Origin: Amoebidium appalachense
Lineage: Eukaryota > Ichthyosporea
DNA: 64,000 bases
Reading direction: 5' to 3'
NCBI GenBank assembly: GCA_963693365.1
Contig: CAVNZM010000007.1
Span: 10,974,001 to 11,038,000, forward strand
Part shown: positions 33,853 through 44,511 of the stretch, in pieces
Position numbering within the stretch: the stretch's first letter is position 1
How the letters are laid out: the number at the start of each line of letters is the position of its first letter
Made by a program: the position numbers and the translations under genes
Notes under the pieces: generated by a model
What the model was told of the DNA's origin: nothing
What the model saw: the letters and a program-made list of their open reading frames with translations, nothing else
The model's database searches: none

Positions 33853-36800
33853 TCAGCACATGTTGAGCATCCCCACGGCCTTGGTGAAGAAAGAGGCAGA
33901 CAGGGCCTTGGTGAACATGTCGGCCTTGTTGTCAGCAGAAGCCACCGGGACCACAGTGATGTTGCCCAGCAGGTGATGTTCCTTGACGGAGCAGTAGCGG
34001 ACGTCGATGTGCTTGGTCTTGGGCTTAACCCCCAGGGTGTCCAGCAGGGCCCGGGCAGACTCATTGTCCCCATGGATGGGCACCGGGGTGGGCTCATTGA
34101 TAGGATTAAGGCCCAGGTCGTCCATCACATAGTTGAGCCATAGGGCCTCGTTCGTAGCAGCAGACATGGCCACAAATTCAGCCTCAGTGGAGCTGTGGGT
34201 GGTGATGGACTGGAGCCGAGACACCCAGGACACAGGGGAGGAGTTTATGAAGAAGACATAGCCCGTGGTGGAGCGCCGGGTGTCGCGGTCCTCGGCGTAG
34301 TCGGAGTCGGAGTAGCCAACAAGGTTGGGGGGGCCGGGACGGTAGACAATACCCAGGTCGATGGTGGCCAGCAGGTAGCTTACAACTCTGGTAGCCATAG
34401 TCCAGTGGGTGACGGTGGGCGCATGAATGTGTCGAGTAAGGACTCCCAGAGCCTGGGAAATGTCGGGGCGGGTGGTACGCGCAATCCACAGCAGGGCACC
34501 GACCAGGCTGGCATAGTCCTCCTTCTTGCTGTAGGCTGGGGTCTTGTTGCTTTCACTGGCCTGGCCCGGGACGATGGGGGTCTTGGTGCCGGACATGTGG
34601 GTGAGACGAAAACGGGCAGCCAAGTCGATGATGTGTTGACGATGGCCCAGACGCAGAGACCCGTCCTCCAGCCAGGTAAGAGTGTGCCCGATGAGCAGGG
34701 TAGGACGACCCAGGTCCTTGGCAGAGAAACGAGCATCCAGCTTGGTGAAAAAATCGTCGATGAGCGCATCAGTGGCGGCCGTCACGGTGAAGTCATCCAC
34801 GTAGGCAGCAAGGGCAATAAATGTTGGGGTCCCGGCATTCTTGATGAACAGGCACGGGTCAGCAGCACTCACAATGAAGCCTTGGTCGAGGAGATGGTCA
34901 CGGAGGGCCTCATACCACTGGCGCGGTGCCTGTTTTAGGCCGTAGAGCGCCTTGTGGAGCAAGCCGACAGCATGGGGGGCCGAGGGGTTGACGAAGCCAG
35001 GGGGCTGCTCAATGTAGATGGTCTCGTTGACGGTGCCGTTGAGGAATGCTGTGTTGACGTCGATGTGGCGCAGAGGCAGACCTTGGGCCACGGAGGTAGC
35101 CAAAACCAGCCGGATGGTAGCCAGCGCAGCCACAGGTGACTCGGTGACGAAATAGTCCTGGCCAGGCTGCTGGTAGTTGCCCCGGGCCACAAGCCGGGCC
35201 TTGAAAGCAGTGACGTTGCCGACGTTGTCCTGCTTGACCGTAAAGACCCAGCCGACCGGAATGACAGTGGAGCCATCCTCTGGACGGGGCACAAGGGTGA
35301 AGGTGCCGTTGTCTTCCAGGGCCTTGAGCTCACGGTGTGCAGCCTCCTCCCATTTCAGACGCTGGGGACTCTTGAGTGCAGCCCGGACAGTCTTGGGGAC
35401 AACAATGGTGGAAGCCTTGATGGGTGTTGATGCAGGAGCCGTAGCCTGGGGGGCAAGGGGGGCCGTAGCAGCAGCCACGTTGGCAGTCGGGCCTCGACGT
35501 TGGTCGTTGTACACAGCGCCACTACGGGTCGTCCGGGGGAGCCGATGTGCAGGCTCGGGCAGGATCGGAATGTCCAATTGATCACTCGGCGCTGTCCCAT
35601 TGGCTGACAGACGAGACGAATCAGATTGCTGATCATTCCGGACGATGTGATTGGCTGGCTGATTTGACGAATCAGATGACTCCAAAAAATGATGAATTGC
35701 CGGTGCGGTCGACCAATCAGATGGGACATCACGGAGGGGGTGCAGAATAGCAGCCTCGTCGAACTGCACGTCACGGCTGACGGTCATCTTGTGTGCTGCT
35801 GGAATCCAGACCTTGTAGCCCTTGATGTTAGGAGGGTAGCCCACGAAGATGCCCTTGACGGCACGAGGCGCCAGTTTCGGTGTATCCTGTTGATGGACGT
35901 AGCAGGGAGAGCCCCAGACACGGAGCCGGCTGTAGTCGGGAGGAATGCCGGTCCACAGCAGGGCGGGAGACGATTGGCTGCCGGTGGCTCGCGACGGGAG
36001 CATGTTGCGTATAAAAGCCGCGGTCACAGCTGCCTCGGCCCAGAATCCCACCGGAAGGCCGGACTGCTGCAGGAGTGCCCGAACCATGTCGAGGAGGGTC
36101 CGGTTCAGTCGTTCGGCAGTCCCATTCTGTTGAGGAGAGCCGGTGGTAGTGATCTGATGGCGAATGCCATGCTCACGGTTGTAGTCCCCGAAGGCCGTGC
36201 CCATGTACTCGCCCCCCCCGTCGGACTGAAACACCTGCATGGGAACACCGTGTTGGGTAACCGCCGCCTTGTGGTACGTCACATATGCAGCCAGTGTGTC
36301 CGACTTCTTGACGAGGGGCACGGCCGTGGTGTGGCCGGTGAATTCGTCGTGGAACGTCGCCAAGTACTGAGCACCACCGATCGCGGGAGGGAAGGGGCCG
36401 CTGATGTCGCTGTGAACCTTGGCTAGGACCCGGGGAGCTTGGCTAGTTGATTCGGAGAAGGCAACACGGTGGGCTTTGCCGAGGGCACAGGGCTCACACA
36501 CACCCGGAGACTTGGCACCGCCACCCACCAACAGGCCTGCAGACTTGATGACCGAGCGTACAGCGTCAATGCCAGCATGGCCCAGACGGTAGTGCCACGT
36601 GTTGAGGTCGGCAGTAACCTTGAGGATACGCGGAGCAGTGGTGGTTTGGGCGTCCGGGGTTGTGTCCGCGCGCAGAAGAGACACCGCCATGTGGTACAGC
36701 TTGGTGCCGACAGCCGAGCCGGTGGCCAGAATTTGATCGCCGTAGCACAACTTAACGCCGCCGCGGGTGTCAAAGCGGGGTAAAACACCGTTGGTAGTTG

Positions 36801-38151
36801 CCGTGAACACACTGATGAGAGTGTCGGGGATGGAGGGCACGTAGAGTACATCCGTCAGCTGATGCACCGCAGTAACGCCGTCGATGGTGCTGGAAAAGAA
36901 CACGTCGCCCACCCCAAGCACTGCACATGCACCCTTGTCGGCTACTTGGACCGTGAAGTAAGGCGCCGCACGCATGTTGATGAACACATCGGGCCGGGGG
37001 CACACATGGTCAGTGGCTCCAGAGTCGAGGAGCACCTTGTTGGTGCCACAGTCGTTGCTAGACATGAGGAAAGCCCGGGGAGCGGCAGCCCCCCCCTTGC
37101 ACTGTGCCGTAGTGTGGGTAGTAGAGGCAGGGTGGTTGATGCAGGACCCAGGCGGGAGGGGACCACCCTTAGGTTTGCGGCCGTTGGCACGGTTGCCCCC
37201 CTTGCACATGGCGGTAGTGTGACTGGTAGACAGTGGGTGGTTGACGCAGGAACCCTTGGGGTAGGTGCTGGCACGGTTGTTGCCAGAGTTGCTGTGTTGG
37301 CCGTTGCCGTTGGGGCACTGAGACTTGATGTGGCCTGGTTTGCCGCAGCCGTGGCAGATGACAGGTTGAGGAGCCCGTGTGGTGAAGGCGGCCGGCCCGG
37401 AGCTGGTAGTCACACGTGCACGTGGGTGGCTGGTCTCATATGCCCGTAGCTGTTGGAGGAGGCCCATCACGGTAGGCTTGGGTGTCATCTTGTAGGCAAT
37501 TACAGGCATTTCGTAGTAAGGCACCTTGCCGAGGTCGTTGGTGAGCTTGGTCAGCACTTGAGCATCACCAATTTGTGTGCCGTAATCGGCCAGGCGCCGC
37601 ACGTAGCCGCGGAGTTTCATGGCGTATTTCGTCGCGGTGTCCGTAGGTTCAGGCGTAGAATTCATGTACAGCCCGATAAGGTCGTACTGATTGGCCTCAG
37701 ATTGCTCCAGGTAGTGGGCAGATAGGGCCGACCATATCTCCGCAGGTGTGGTGGTGCGTGTTAACCCTAGGATACAACGCACGTCAACCGAGAGTGCTTG
37801 CCACAGGTAGGAACGGGCAGTGTCGACCTGTTCACGGGTAGCCGGGTGCTCCGTACTGGGCGCGATGGTGTGGAGAAGACCAGCACCAGAAAGCTGGACA
37901 TACATGGTTTCGGCCCATGTGTGGTAGTCCGTGCCTGAATCATTATCAATGCCAGTGAAGAGAGGGATGTCGACCTTGAACTTGATGGAATCATTACGTG
38001 AGGGGCCCATAACCCTGTTGGACATTGTGTTCATAGAAGCTAGTTCTAGTGCACGTTGTTCCTTCTGTAAGTCAGAAATGATTGCATCTTGTGAGGCCAA
38101 CCTCTGCTCCAGTAGTTGGACTAGTTGCTGCAACTGTAAGTTGTCAGACAT
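33853..38151 (-). CDS. Copia Gag-Pol polyprotein, 1432 aa, intact
   Basis: A single frame starts at the ATG at 38151, inside the 5' LTR. Domains in order: coiled N-terminus and Gag; CCHC knuckle (CHGCGKPGHIKSQC, ~266-279); two extra CxNHPxSTxHTTAxC motifs (~302-317 and ~337-352); protease DSGA (~376); HHCC zinc site (WHYRLGH ~519, CEPC ~552); integrase core with Asp in HSD (~582), Asp in SDGGGE (~644) and Glu in TAERLN (~680); copia reverse transcriptase with YVDDF (~1118); RNase H with SDSDYA, STEAEF and KHIDVRY. It makes the capsid protein and the enzymes for reverse transcription and integration in cytoplasmic particles. There is no visible gag-pol frameshift, so the ratio must be set another way. 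Confidence 0.97.
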   Translation of the reverse strand: MSDNLQLQQLVQLLEQRLASQDAIISDLQKEQRALELASMNTMSNRVMGPSRNDSIKFKVDIPLFTGIDNDSGTDYHTWAETMYVQLSGAGLLHTIAPSTEHPATREQVDTARSYLWQALSVDVRCILGLTRTTTPAEIWSALSAHYLEQSEANQYDLIGLYMNSTPEPTDTATKYAMKLRGYVRRLADYGTQIGDAQVLTKLTNDLGKVPYYEMPVIAYKMTPKPTVMGLLQQLRAYETSHPRARVTTSSGPAAFTTRAPQPVICHGCGKPGHIKSQCPNGNGQHSNSGNNRASTYPKGSCVNHPLSTSHTTAMCKGGNRANGRKPKGGPLPPGSCINHPASTTHTTAQCKGGAAAPRAFLMSSNDCGTNKVLLDSGATDHVCPRPDVFINMRAAPYFTVQVADKGACAVLGVGDVFFSSTIDGVTAVHQLTDVLYVPSIPDTLISVFTATTNGVLPRFDTRGGVKLCYGDQILATGSAVGTKLYHMAVSLLRADTTPDAQTTTAPRILKVTADLNTWHYRLGHAGIDAVRSVIKSAGLLVGGGAKSPGVCEPCALGKAHRVAFSESTSQAPRVLAKVHSDISGPFPPAIGGAQYLATFHDEFTGHTTAVPLVKKSDTLAAYVTYHKAAVTQHGVPMQVFQSDGGGEYMGTAFGDYNREHGIRHQITTTGSPQQNGTAERLNRTLLDMVRALLQQSGLPVGFWAEAAVTAAFIRNMLPSRATGSQSSPALLWTGIPPDYSRLRVWGSPCYVHQQDTPKLAPRAVKGIFVGYPPNIKGYKVWIPAAHKMTVSRDVQFDEAAILHPLRDVPSDWSTAPAIHHFLESSDSSNQPANHIVRNDQQSDSSRLSANGTAPSDQLDIPILPEPAHRLPRTTRSGAVYNDQRRGPTANVAAATAPLAPQATAPASTPIKASTIVVPKTVRAALKSPQRLKWEEAAHRELKALEDNGTFTLVPRPEDGSTVIPVGWVFTVKQDNVGNVTAFKARLVARGNYQQPGQDYFVTESPVAALATIRLVLATSVAQGLPLRHIDVNTAFLNGTVNETIYIEQPPGFVNPSAPHAVGLLHKALYGLKQAPRQWYEALRDHLLDQGFIVSAADPCLFIKNAGTPTFIALAAYVDDFTVTAATDALIDDFFTKLDARFSAKDLGRPTLLIGHTLTWLEDGSLRLGHRQHIIDLAARFRLTHMSGTKTPIVPGQASESNKTPAYSKKEDYASLVGALLWIARTTRPDISQALGVLTRHIHAPTVTHWTMATRVVSYLLATIDLGIVYRPGPPNLVGYSDSDYAEDRDTRRSTTGYVFFINSSPVSWVSRLQSITTHSSTEAEFVAMSAATNEALWLNYVMDDLGLNPINEPTPVPIHGDNESARALLDTLGVKPKTKHIDVRYCSVKEHHLLGNITVVPVASADNKADMFTKALSASFFTKAVGMLNMC
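38003..38015 (-). other. Copia primer-binding site inside the Gag frame
   Basis: GGGTTATGGGCCC on the minus strand directly follows the 5' LTR. It is complementary to the initiator tRNA-Met anticodon arm and is translated as part of the Gag frame (NRVMGP). The same site lies at 3189-3201 in copy 1. Confidence 0.75.
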
Positions 38152-38780
38152 AGTGTCGTGTATGATGGGTAACTAGTCTATGTGTTTTGTGCACTGGAAA
38201 CGACAGTAGAAAAGTGTAAATCAAACGTTCTGCTTCCCATGTTTGTGACATGGGAGGCACTGCTTTATATAGTCGTTGGCCACCTCATGGTGGCCTCGTG
38301 TGCACCCTGGTGGTGGGCCATGTACAGCATGGCCGAAAAGAGAGCACAATGAAAACAAGTCGTTAAAGATATAAAAGTTAACTGTGCACGTTGAGTGGCT
38401 AGTTAACTTGCACTAAAGCACACAAATAAACGTGTTTAACACACCAATTGCAGTTAAACGTAAATCTTGCTTCACACAACTAAAAATATTCTGAGAATAT
38501 CCGGGAATAAAGCACACTACCACTCTAAGAATAGAATCCTGTGGCAAATATAGACATGACATCATCTGAACCGGGAATATTAATTAATGAGCACAATTAG
38601 CACGTTGCTAGTGAAGCTCGTCATTGGTACAGTTTTGGCTCAAACATATAACTACCATATATGAATATGACCGTAAACAAAAGCTCTATGCACTCGAGTG
38701 AGTGTTGAAACAGTTATTCAATTGCTCAGAAACTTTCTCTAACAGACATTGCTAGCCGGGAGTACCAGTGTACTCCAACA
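38016..38780 (-). repeat. Copia 5' LTR
   Basis: 765 bp, identical by eye to the 3' LTR. It holds the promoter and the first ~45 codons of Gag (38016-38151). Confidence 0.95.
38264..38271 (-). promoter_or_regulatory. TATA box of the copia LTR
   Basis: TATATAAA on the minus strand, 113 bp upstream of the Gag ATG. The 237-bp deletion in the LTR of copy 1 removes this part. Confidence 0.6.
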
Positions 38781-39003
38781 GCCTGGGCCACAGCTAGTGG
38801 CTTCCTTGGCCATACGGCCTGACCCACAATGCTACCCTCCCGTTCACTATGTTTCATTATTATGTATGTGAGAGAAGGACAGACAAGAAAAGACAATTCT
38901 CAACGCATAATTCTATCTCAATCTACTTGCATGTTGCCAAGGTGTCCTCCGTATCATTCGGGGCGTGTGCACGTGCACACACAGCCTACTCTCGACGGGT
39001 TAC

Positions 39004-39048
<45 letters not shown>

Positions 39049-39395
39049 CACACACACACCACACACGCGCGCTTCTTGGTGCTGTAAACTGTTGAACACT
39101 CAAGCACCAGGCTGTTGCTCCTCCGTCTGCACCAACAAAGGCAACATGCTTCCGTTTTTTTGTCGTGTTGCTCATATTTAAAGGTGTTTATGGTCATAAA
39201 ACTTTATTCTGCAGTCTCCCACGACTGTCAGAGGGGCACACAGTACCCACTACTACTGCCTGTACCTCAGCACTGCAGTCTTTTATGTTTTCTGCTGCTC
39301 TAATTAGTTAGTTTGCCAAATCATCGTGTGTTATTCGTGTATTTGAATCTCGACTCTATAGACATTCATTCGCATTTGGGTGCCGGCTGGCAAGG
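38781..39395. other. Intergenic with long C-run
   Basis: A C-run of about 42 bases at 39006-39047 is followed by (CA)n. A minus-strand AATAAA at 39203-39208 is a candidate polyadenylation signal of the syntenin-like gene. Nothing else was recognised. Confidence 0.6.
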
Positions 39396-40004
39396 CTATG
39401 CCACGGCTCTGCCCGTTCTAAGCCGTGCGTATGCCAGCTCACTGGCCAGGCTTCTTGGCACCAACGTGACGTCAGCCTTGCCGCCAAAGGCCAGGCACTT
39501 AGCTAGGCGCAGGTTGACCTGGGCGTCACTGAGGCCCAGCACGTCCTCCCCGTCTATGCCCACTATGGTCGTGCCCCGCGGCACCTTTGCCCTGTGGCTG
39601 GCGCTGTGGGGCACCACGTCCTGCACCTGGCCGTCCAGATACACCAACCCCACAGACCCGCAGCCCTTCTGCTCCAGCGTGCACGTGGTGTACAGCGGCC
39701 GGTCCACCACAAGCACCTCCCCGTCGCCCATCAAGTTCAGCATCTCAAACACGCAGCGTGCACTCTGCCCACGGTGCAATGGTTTGTCGTTGATTTCAGT
39801 CACCTGGTCACCCGGGCCCAGCCCCAGTCGCCAGGCCAGCGACCCAGGCATTACGGCCGTGACGAAAAAGCGGTCGCCCAGCCGCACAAGGCTGGCGCCA
39901 AAGTCCTGCCCGGGTGCCTTTTGGAACTCGATCAGCCGCGAGTAGGGTTTGCGCGGCAGCTCATCCAGGCACACGGCCTGCTCGGGCGCGGGCTTGGTGC
40001 GCAT
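39396..40004 (-). CDS. SDCBP: Syntenin-like tandem PDZ protein, 202 aa
   Basis: Two PDZ domains make up almost the whole protein: PDZ1 at residues ~24-101 (GASLVRL loop, GDQVTEIND) and PDZ2 at ~106-184 (GSVGLVYLDG, GIDGEDVLGLSDAQV). The linker DRPLYTTCTL matches the DRPF linker between the syntenin PDZ domains, and the end VTLVPRSLASEL matches the syntenin C-terminal strand. Syntenins bind C-termini of syndecans and other membrane proteins and PIP2 at the plasma membrane and endosomes. The ~110-residue N-terminal region of animal syntenin is absent. The ATG lies six bases after a TACACAG acceptor, so the start probably follows a 5'UTR intron; an upstream coding exon cannot be excluded. A CCAAT (reverse) lies at 40391-40395. 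Confidence 0.8.
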   Translation of the reverse strand: MRTKPAPEQAVCLDELPRKPYSRLIEFQKAPGQDFGASLVRLGDRFFVTAVMPGSLAWRLGLGPGDQVTEINDKPLHRGQSARCVFEMLNLMGDGEVLVVDRPLYTTCTLEQKGCGSVGLVYLDGQVQDVVPHSASHRAKVPRGTTIVGIDGEDVLGLSDAQVNLRLAKCLAFGGKADVTLVPRSLASELAYARLRTGRAVA

Positions 40005-40891
40005 AATGCCTGTGTACGATGTCCAAAGAAAACGTGCTTATTGTTGCCTGCAACTGCAGGGGTCCTATTTTGTTGCGTTTACTGTAACCGATGTGTGCAA
40101 GTAAACACTCGCTCTCTGACTGAAGATCTTTTCTAATGAGTACCTGTACTTTAGTCTGAAAACCTATAAGGATGAGGCTAGCTCTCTACACTAGCGTGTG
40201 TGTCGTGTTCAGTGCACGGCTATCCCTTCCTGCAAAAACCTTTCACGCGTTAACTACTATTATTTTCAGTGTTTCCCCACCGTTTGCCGACTTTGTTTTG
40301 CGGTCTTTTGTTGTTTCGTTGCAACAGACCGCGTGCTGTATATGCAGGCCAGGAATGAGCTGATGCCACTGACGACATGTCTGCGTGCTGATTGGCCTCC
40401 TTCGCACTGCTCGCAGAGTGACCGAAGGAGCGCGGCAAAACCGTTGCATCATAAACGGTGGGAGTTCCGAGTTTGGGGTTTCCCGGTTTCAAGTGCCGCA
40501 GTTACATCCGACAAGCGGTTATGATTGTGATAATATATAATTAGAGAGCCCTTGTTTATTTTCCCAGTATGGTGATTCAATCAATGAAGTATATTTATGA
40601 TATGGGCCATATGGCTTTAAAACCATATTGCCAAAGTATAATGCCTGCTTTCACATTCCACCCACAGCTTGATGCACTTGAGAAAACCCTATATGCCATG
40701 TAATATTACCGTAATGTAATATTACATAATATCACGGCCAAAATTGTCATTATACAGCCAGATGGGCCCGTAGTTGCGGTGATAATACGTAATATTACGG
40801 TGGCATTTCTTAAACGATGCATGGTGGCGTCGTTGTATTAACCGTAATAATACGGTAGTAAAACGTCTTTATTACAGTAATAATTTGTGAC

Positions 40892-40936
40892 ATTCCTGTG
40901 ATAATACCATGAAGAATTCTGTATTATCACAGGAAT
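40892..40936. repeat. 16-bp hairpin
   Basis: ATTCCTGTGATAATAC at 40892-40907 is exactly inverted at 40921-40936, with a 13-base loop. Confidence 0.95.
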
Positions 40937-41096
40937 ATGGCGGTCCCGACATCGTGATATTCCCGTGATATTTGTGGTATATACATTACCGTGAGGTCAC
41001 TCGATTTTCTCTATCATTTGCGCGGTAATAATACCGTTTTATTCTGTTTGTGCGCCCACTAACTTGTCAGCATAACGAGATGGCACAAGTAAGGGT

Positions 41097-41269
<173 letters not shown>

Positions 41270-41559
41270 ACTGGGGGGGGGGGCTCTTGGCCCACTGTTG
41301 CGCATGATAATTACCCAATCTAATGCGTTATATGGTAAAGGTACTTATTATGTAAGTAACTGCGACAAATCAAAGACTATAGAATATTACCAAATATTGC
41401 TAAAATAGTTAGCATTATTGCCGCATTCTCCGACAAAGCCATTGTATTATTTCTGTAATATTCCGTACTATTACGGGGGTGTTTTGGGGTGAGTTTCAAC
41501 CGTTGGTAATATTACCTAAAATATCACGGTAATAGGCTATATAAGGTACTTCTGATGCA

Positions 41560-41797
41560 CTTGGCCAGGAGATGACGTAGTAGTTGTTGATTGGTCACTT
41601 TTGCACCCGGCGAGCCACGACATGACCTACAGCCAATCAAAGACAGTTTAGTTTAGTACACCATACACGTCACACGTGTTACGTCACGTCGGCCCTTTGG
41701 CCCGGTTGTACGACAAACACCGTGAACTGACGTGTATGTCTGACGTGAGAGGCCCACAATGAAGGCGTGGCTTAGTTTTCTTGGACGTGAGTAGGGA
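41560..41797 (+). promoter_or_regulatory. Promoter-like region with CCAAT and ACGT words
   Basis: ATTGG at ~41590 and CCAAT at ~41633 are followed by a dense run of CACGTCACACGTG, TTACGTCACGTC and further TGACGT words (41668-41755). The small open frame at 41798 starts just downstream. Confidence 0.35.
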
Positions 41798-41941
41798 ATG
41801 GCTGAAGATTTTCTGCTACCTAACATAGATCTACTGTGGAATGCTTCATGCGGATTTTTTCCTGAGTGGGAGGTTGTGGCCGAGCGGCACTGCCCCGGTG
41901 GCGCGGGAGAACTTCAAGTGCTTTGTGGCTTGAGCTCATAG
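41798..41941 (+). CDS. Small open frame, 47 codons, unrecognised
   Basis: It starts at an ATG and begins MAEDFLLPNIDLLWN; no family was recognised. It could be a first coding exon (GT donors after the WE codons near 41873 and after LQ near 41918) or chance. Only its position behind the promoter-like cluster speaks for it. Confidence 0.2.
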   Translation: MAEDFLLPNIDLLWNASCGFFPEWEVVAERHCPGGAGELQVLCGLSS

Positions 41942-42626
41942 CATTGGCATGCCTTCACCCACGTCTGCCCGCGGTTGTTCACCCTTTTTTGTTTGTTCTT
42001 CCGTTTTAACTTCCACACTCTGTACGTTCTGATGCCAAAGATTACCATCAGGGGCGAAGATCCGGTCCGGGAGTTGAAAGGGATCCAGGGCATAAATAAA
42101 CTACGGATCTAGGTACCGGTTTCCTATCACGAGGTCTTCGTGTTTGCGTGGGCAGTACTTTCGGAATCACATCATACTTGCACGCACACTAATCTCACAA
42201 CATTGAGTGGCAAAAATGGTTTGGTTGTCGCGACTTTCTCGTACACCTGCCCGTGCACACTAGGTGAATCTCCAGCATGGTCTATATGAGCTGACATTTT
42301 AAGCTGAACGTAGTGAGAGAAGCGAAAATCAGGGATCCAGGAACTAGAAGCTGTTCTTGGATGAGTGGGTGGGTGGGTGGATGGGTTGATGGTTGGGTTG
42401 GTGGGTGGTTGGGTGGGCGGGCGGAGGGGGGAGGGAGAGAGGGGTTGAGGGGATGGTGCCGGCCCAGGGTGGGTGGGGAGGGGGTGGAAGGGGGGGGGGT
42501 TAATGGAACGGTAAGGACAAACCAGGTGATGGCGGCGTTGGTGGTGACTCTGTAACAAGGGGGTGACAAGGGGGCTTGTGGCGTGTGTACGTGTGTTGGG
42601 ACGAGGGGAGGGGGGTGGGGTGGGGT

Positions 42627-42657
<31 letters not shown>

Positions 42658-43240
42658 GGGGGGGGGGGCTTTGGTTGGGATCCGTGATGTGGATGTTTGC
42701 TAATAGGGTGGGCGGGTGGACGTTGTAGAACGCTTGAGCATTTGTTCCAGTGTACCTCTATGGGCGTGTATGCATGTGTGCATGTGGGTTTTTGAAGGGG
42801 AAAATGACGCTGGAGGTAAGGGTAAAGTCATGGCATGGGCATATTCGGGTATTCCTGATTATGAGAGAGAATGCAAGTGTGCACGTCGATGTGCAAACTT
42901 TGGTTTTGCCTCGTTTCCTGCTTTCTCCGTCATGTATTATGGCAGCCCCCTTGAAGGTGAAGAAGAGGGCTGTGTGTGTGGTGGTTGTGGTTGGGGGTGG
43001 GGGGGGGGGGGGGGGGGGGGGGGGAGGGGGAGGGGGGGAGGGGGGGGGGGGGAGAAGGGGGAGTAATATACCAGGTCGACGTTTCGGTGACTGTAAAAGG
43101 GGGCTTTTGGTTTTCACAGTGACGTTCAGGTAGTAGTGGTACCGGCACGTGGGCGCGAGTGCACCTGTTGGTCCCTTCTTTTTTCTTTCGTTTCGTTCCT
43201 TTTCTTTTTTTGTTGTTGTTGCTCTTTTTTTTTTTTTTTT

Positions 43241-43281
<41 letters not shown>

Positions 43282-44140
43282 AATACGTTATACTATAAAA
43301 GTTAACTAAATAAGTGATGTGGTGTTCCTTTAACTTATTTTGCGGCGCCAACTGCAGTTGCCACAAGTACACGGCCAGCAGACTTTTTTCTGCATTCACT
43401 GCGATTCCACCAGATACCCTCCCCCCTCCCCCCCGCCTCCCTCCACCCTCCGCCCTGAATCTCTCTCTCCTCTCCCTCTCTCTCCCCCCCCCCCCCCCCC
43501 CCCCCCCCTCTCTCTCTCTCTCCCCCCCCCCCCCCCCCCCCCCCCCCGGCCCCCCTCTTCGCCTCCCCACTCCTCCGGCCCCCAATACCCTTTCCCTTCC
43601 GGGCAGGCCCCGGTTTGAGTGGACTCTTAGGCATATGCAAGTACATGTAGCGTAGAGTTTTCTGCTCTCAGAAAGCACAGCACAATCTTGCCTGCCACCT
43701 GTAGCAAAAGGAATGCACCGTAACAGTTGCCTGTTGTGTCCATGTTCAACATATCTGCAAACAGACTTGATCAATGCTTTTAATATCCATAATAGTGCCA
43801 ATACATTGTACTATTTTGGCATGGCTAGTTGTTCCTATTGGACTTGATTTCCTATTAGCATGGCCGTGGCTGGCTCCAGTTCAACTTACTGCGATGGGCA
43901 TGGTGGAGTGTGATTGTCTTACTAAGTAGTGCCATGGCTGCGGCCACCTACACGGGGTTACGGGCAGCACTAGTAGGCGACGGTATGCGCCCGTACCAAT
44001 GTTTGTAAACAACTTCCTGGCACACATTTCCTGTACTTGGTTTTCCTGTTGTGCTTGAAGGTTTGATGAGTGATGCCCCCTTCGGGATTCGTGGTGATAA
44101 TTGATTCGAGTGTTGAGGTGACCAGTTGGTCCCAGGAGGG
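41942..44140. other. Intergenic with homopolymer runs
   Basis: Nothing coding was recognised. It holds G-runs at 42641-42668 and 43000-43060, a T-run/G-run junction (43228-43250 T, 43251-43280 G), and C-runs with (CT)n at 43485-43547. Confidence 0.55.
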
Positions 44141-44156
44141 AGGAAGGAGAGGGGAT

Positions 44157-44195
<39 letters not shown>

Positions 44196-44358
44196 TTACT
44201 AATTATAAGCCTTGATCAATTTAGAGCAAGCTCACGTTTGTAGCATACTACATACCTGCAGCTGTGTCGACGCATGCATATAATATATATATATATAGAT
44301 TATGATATATATGTATATATATGTATATGTATATGTATATGTATATATATATATATGT

Positions 44359-44393
<35 letters not shown>

Positions 44394-44479
44394 ATGATCA
44401 TGCTACGTTTGTAGCATATTACATGTCTGCAGCTGTGTCGACGCATGCACCTAATTTGAATATATGTATATATATATCA

Positions 44480-44511
<32 letters not shown>

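Larger units (their letters stand above)
32903..38780 (-). mobile_element. Complete Ty1/copia LTR retrotransposon, copy 2
   Basis: 5878 bp on the minus strand: 5' LTR 38016-38780, internal region 33668-38015, 3' LTR 32903-33667. Both LTRs are 765 bp and look identical by eye, indicating a young insertion. The four-base word GCCT flanks both sides (32899-32902 and 38781-38784) as a likely target duplication. The single Gag-Pol frame is intact, so the element may be active. Confidence 0.97.

Noticed and set aside
41877-41960. tRNA-like gene (TGGCCGAGCGG resembles an A box of Leu/Ser tRNA)
   Set aside because: No B box of the GGTTCGAATCC type follows at a proper distance and no acceptor stem pairs.
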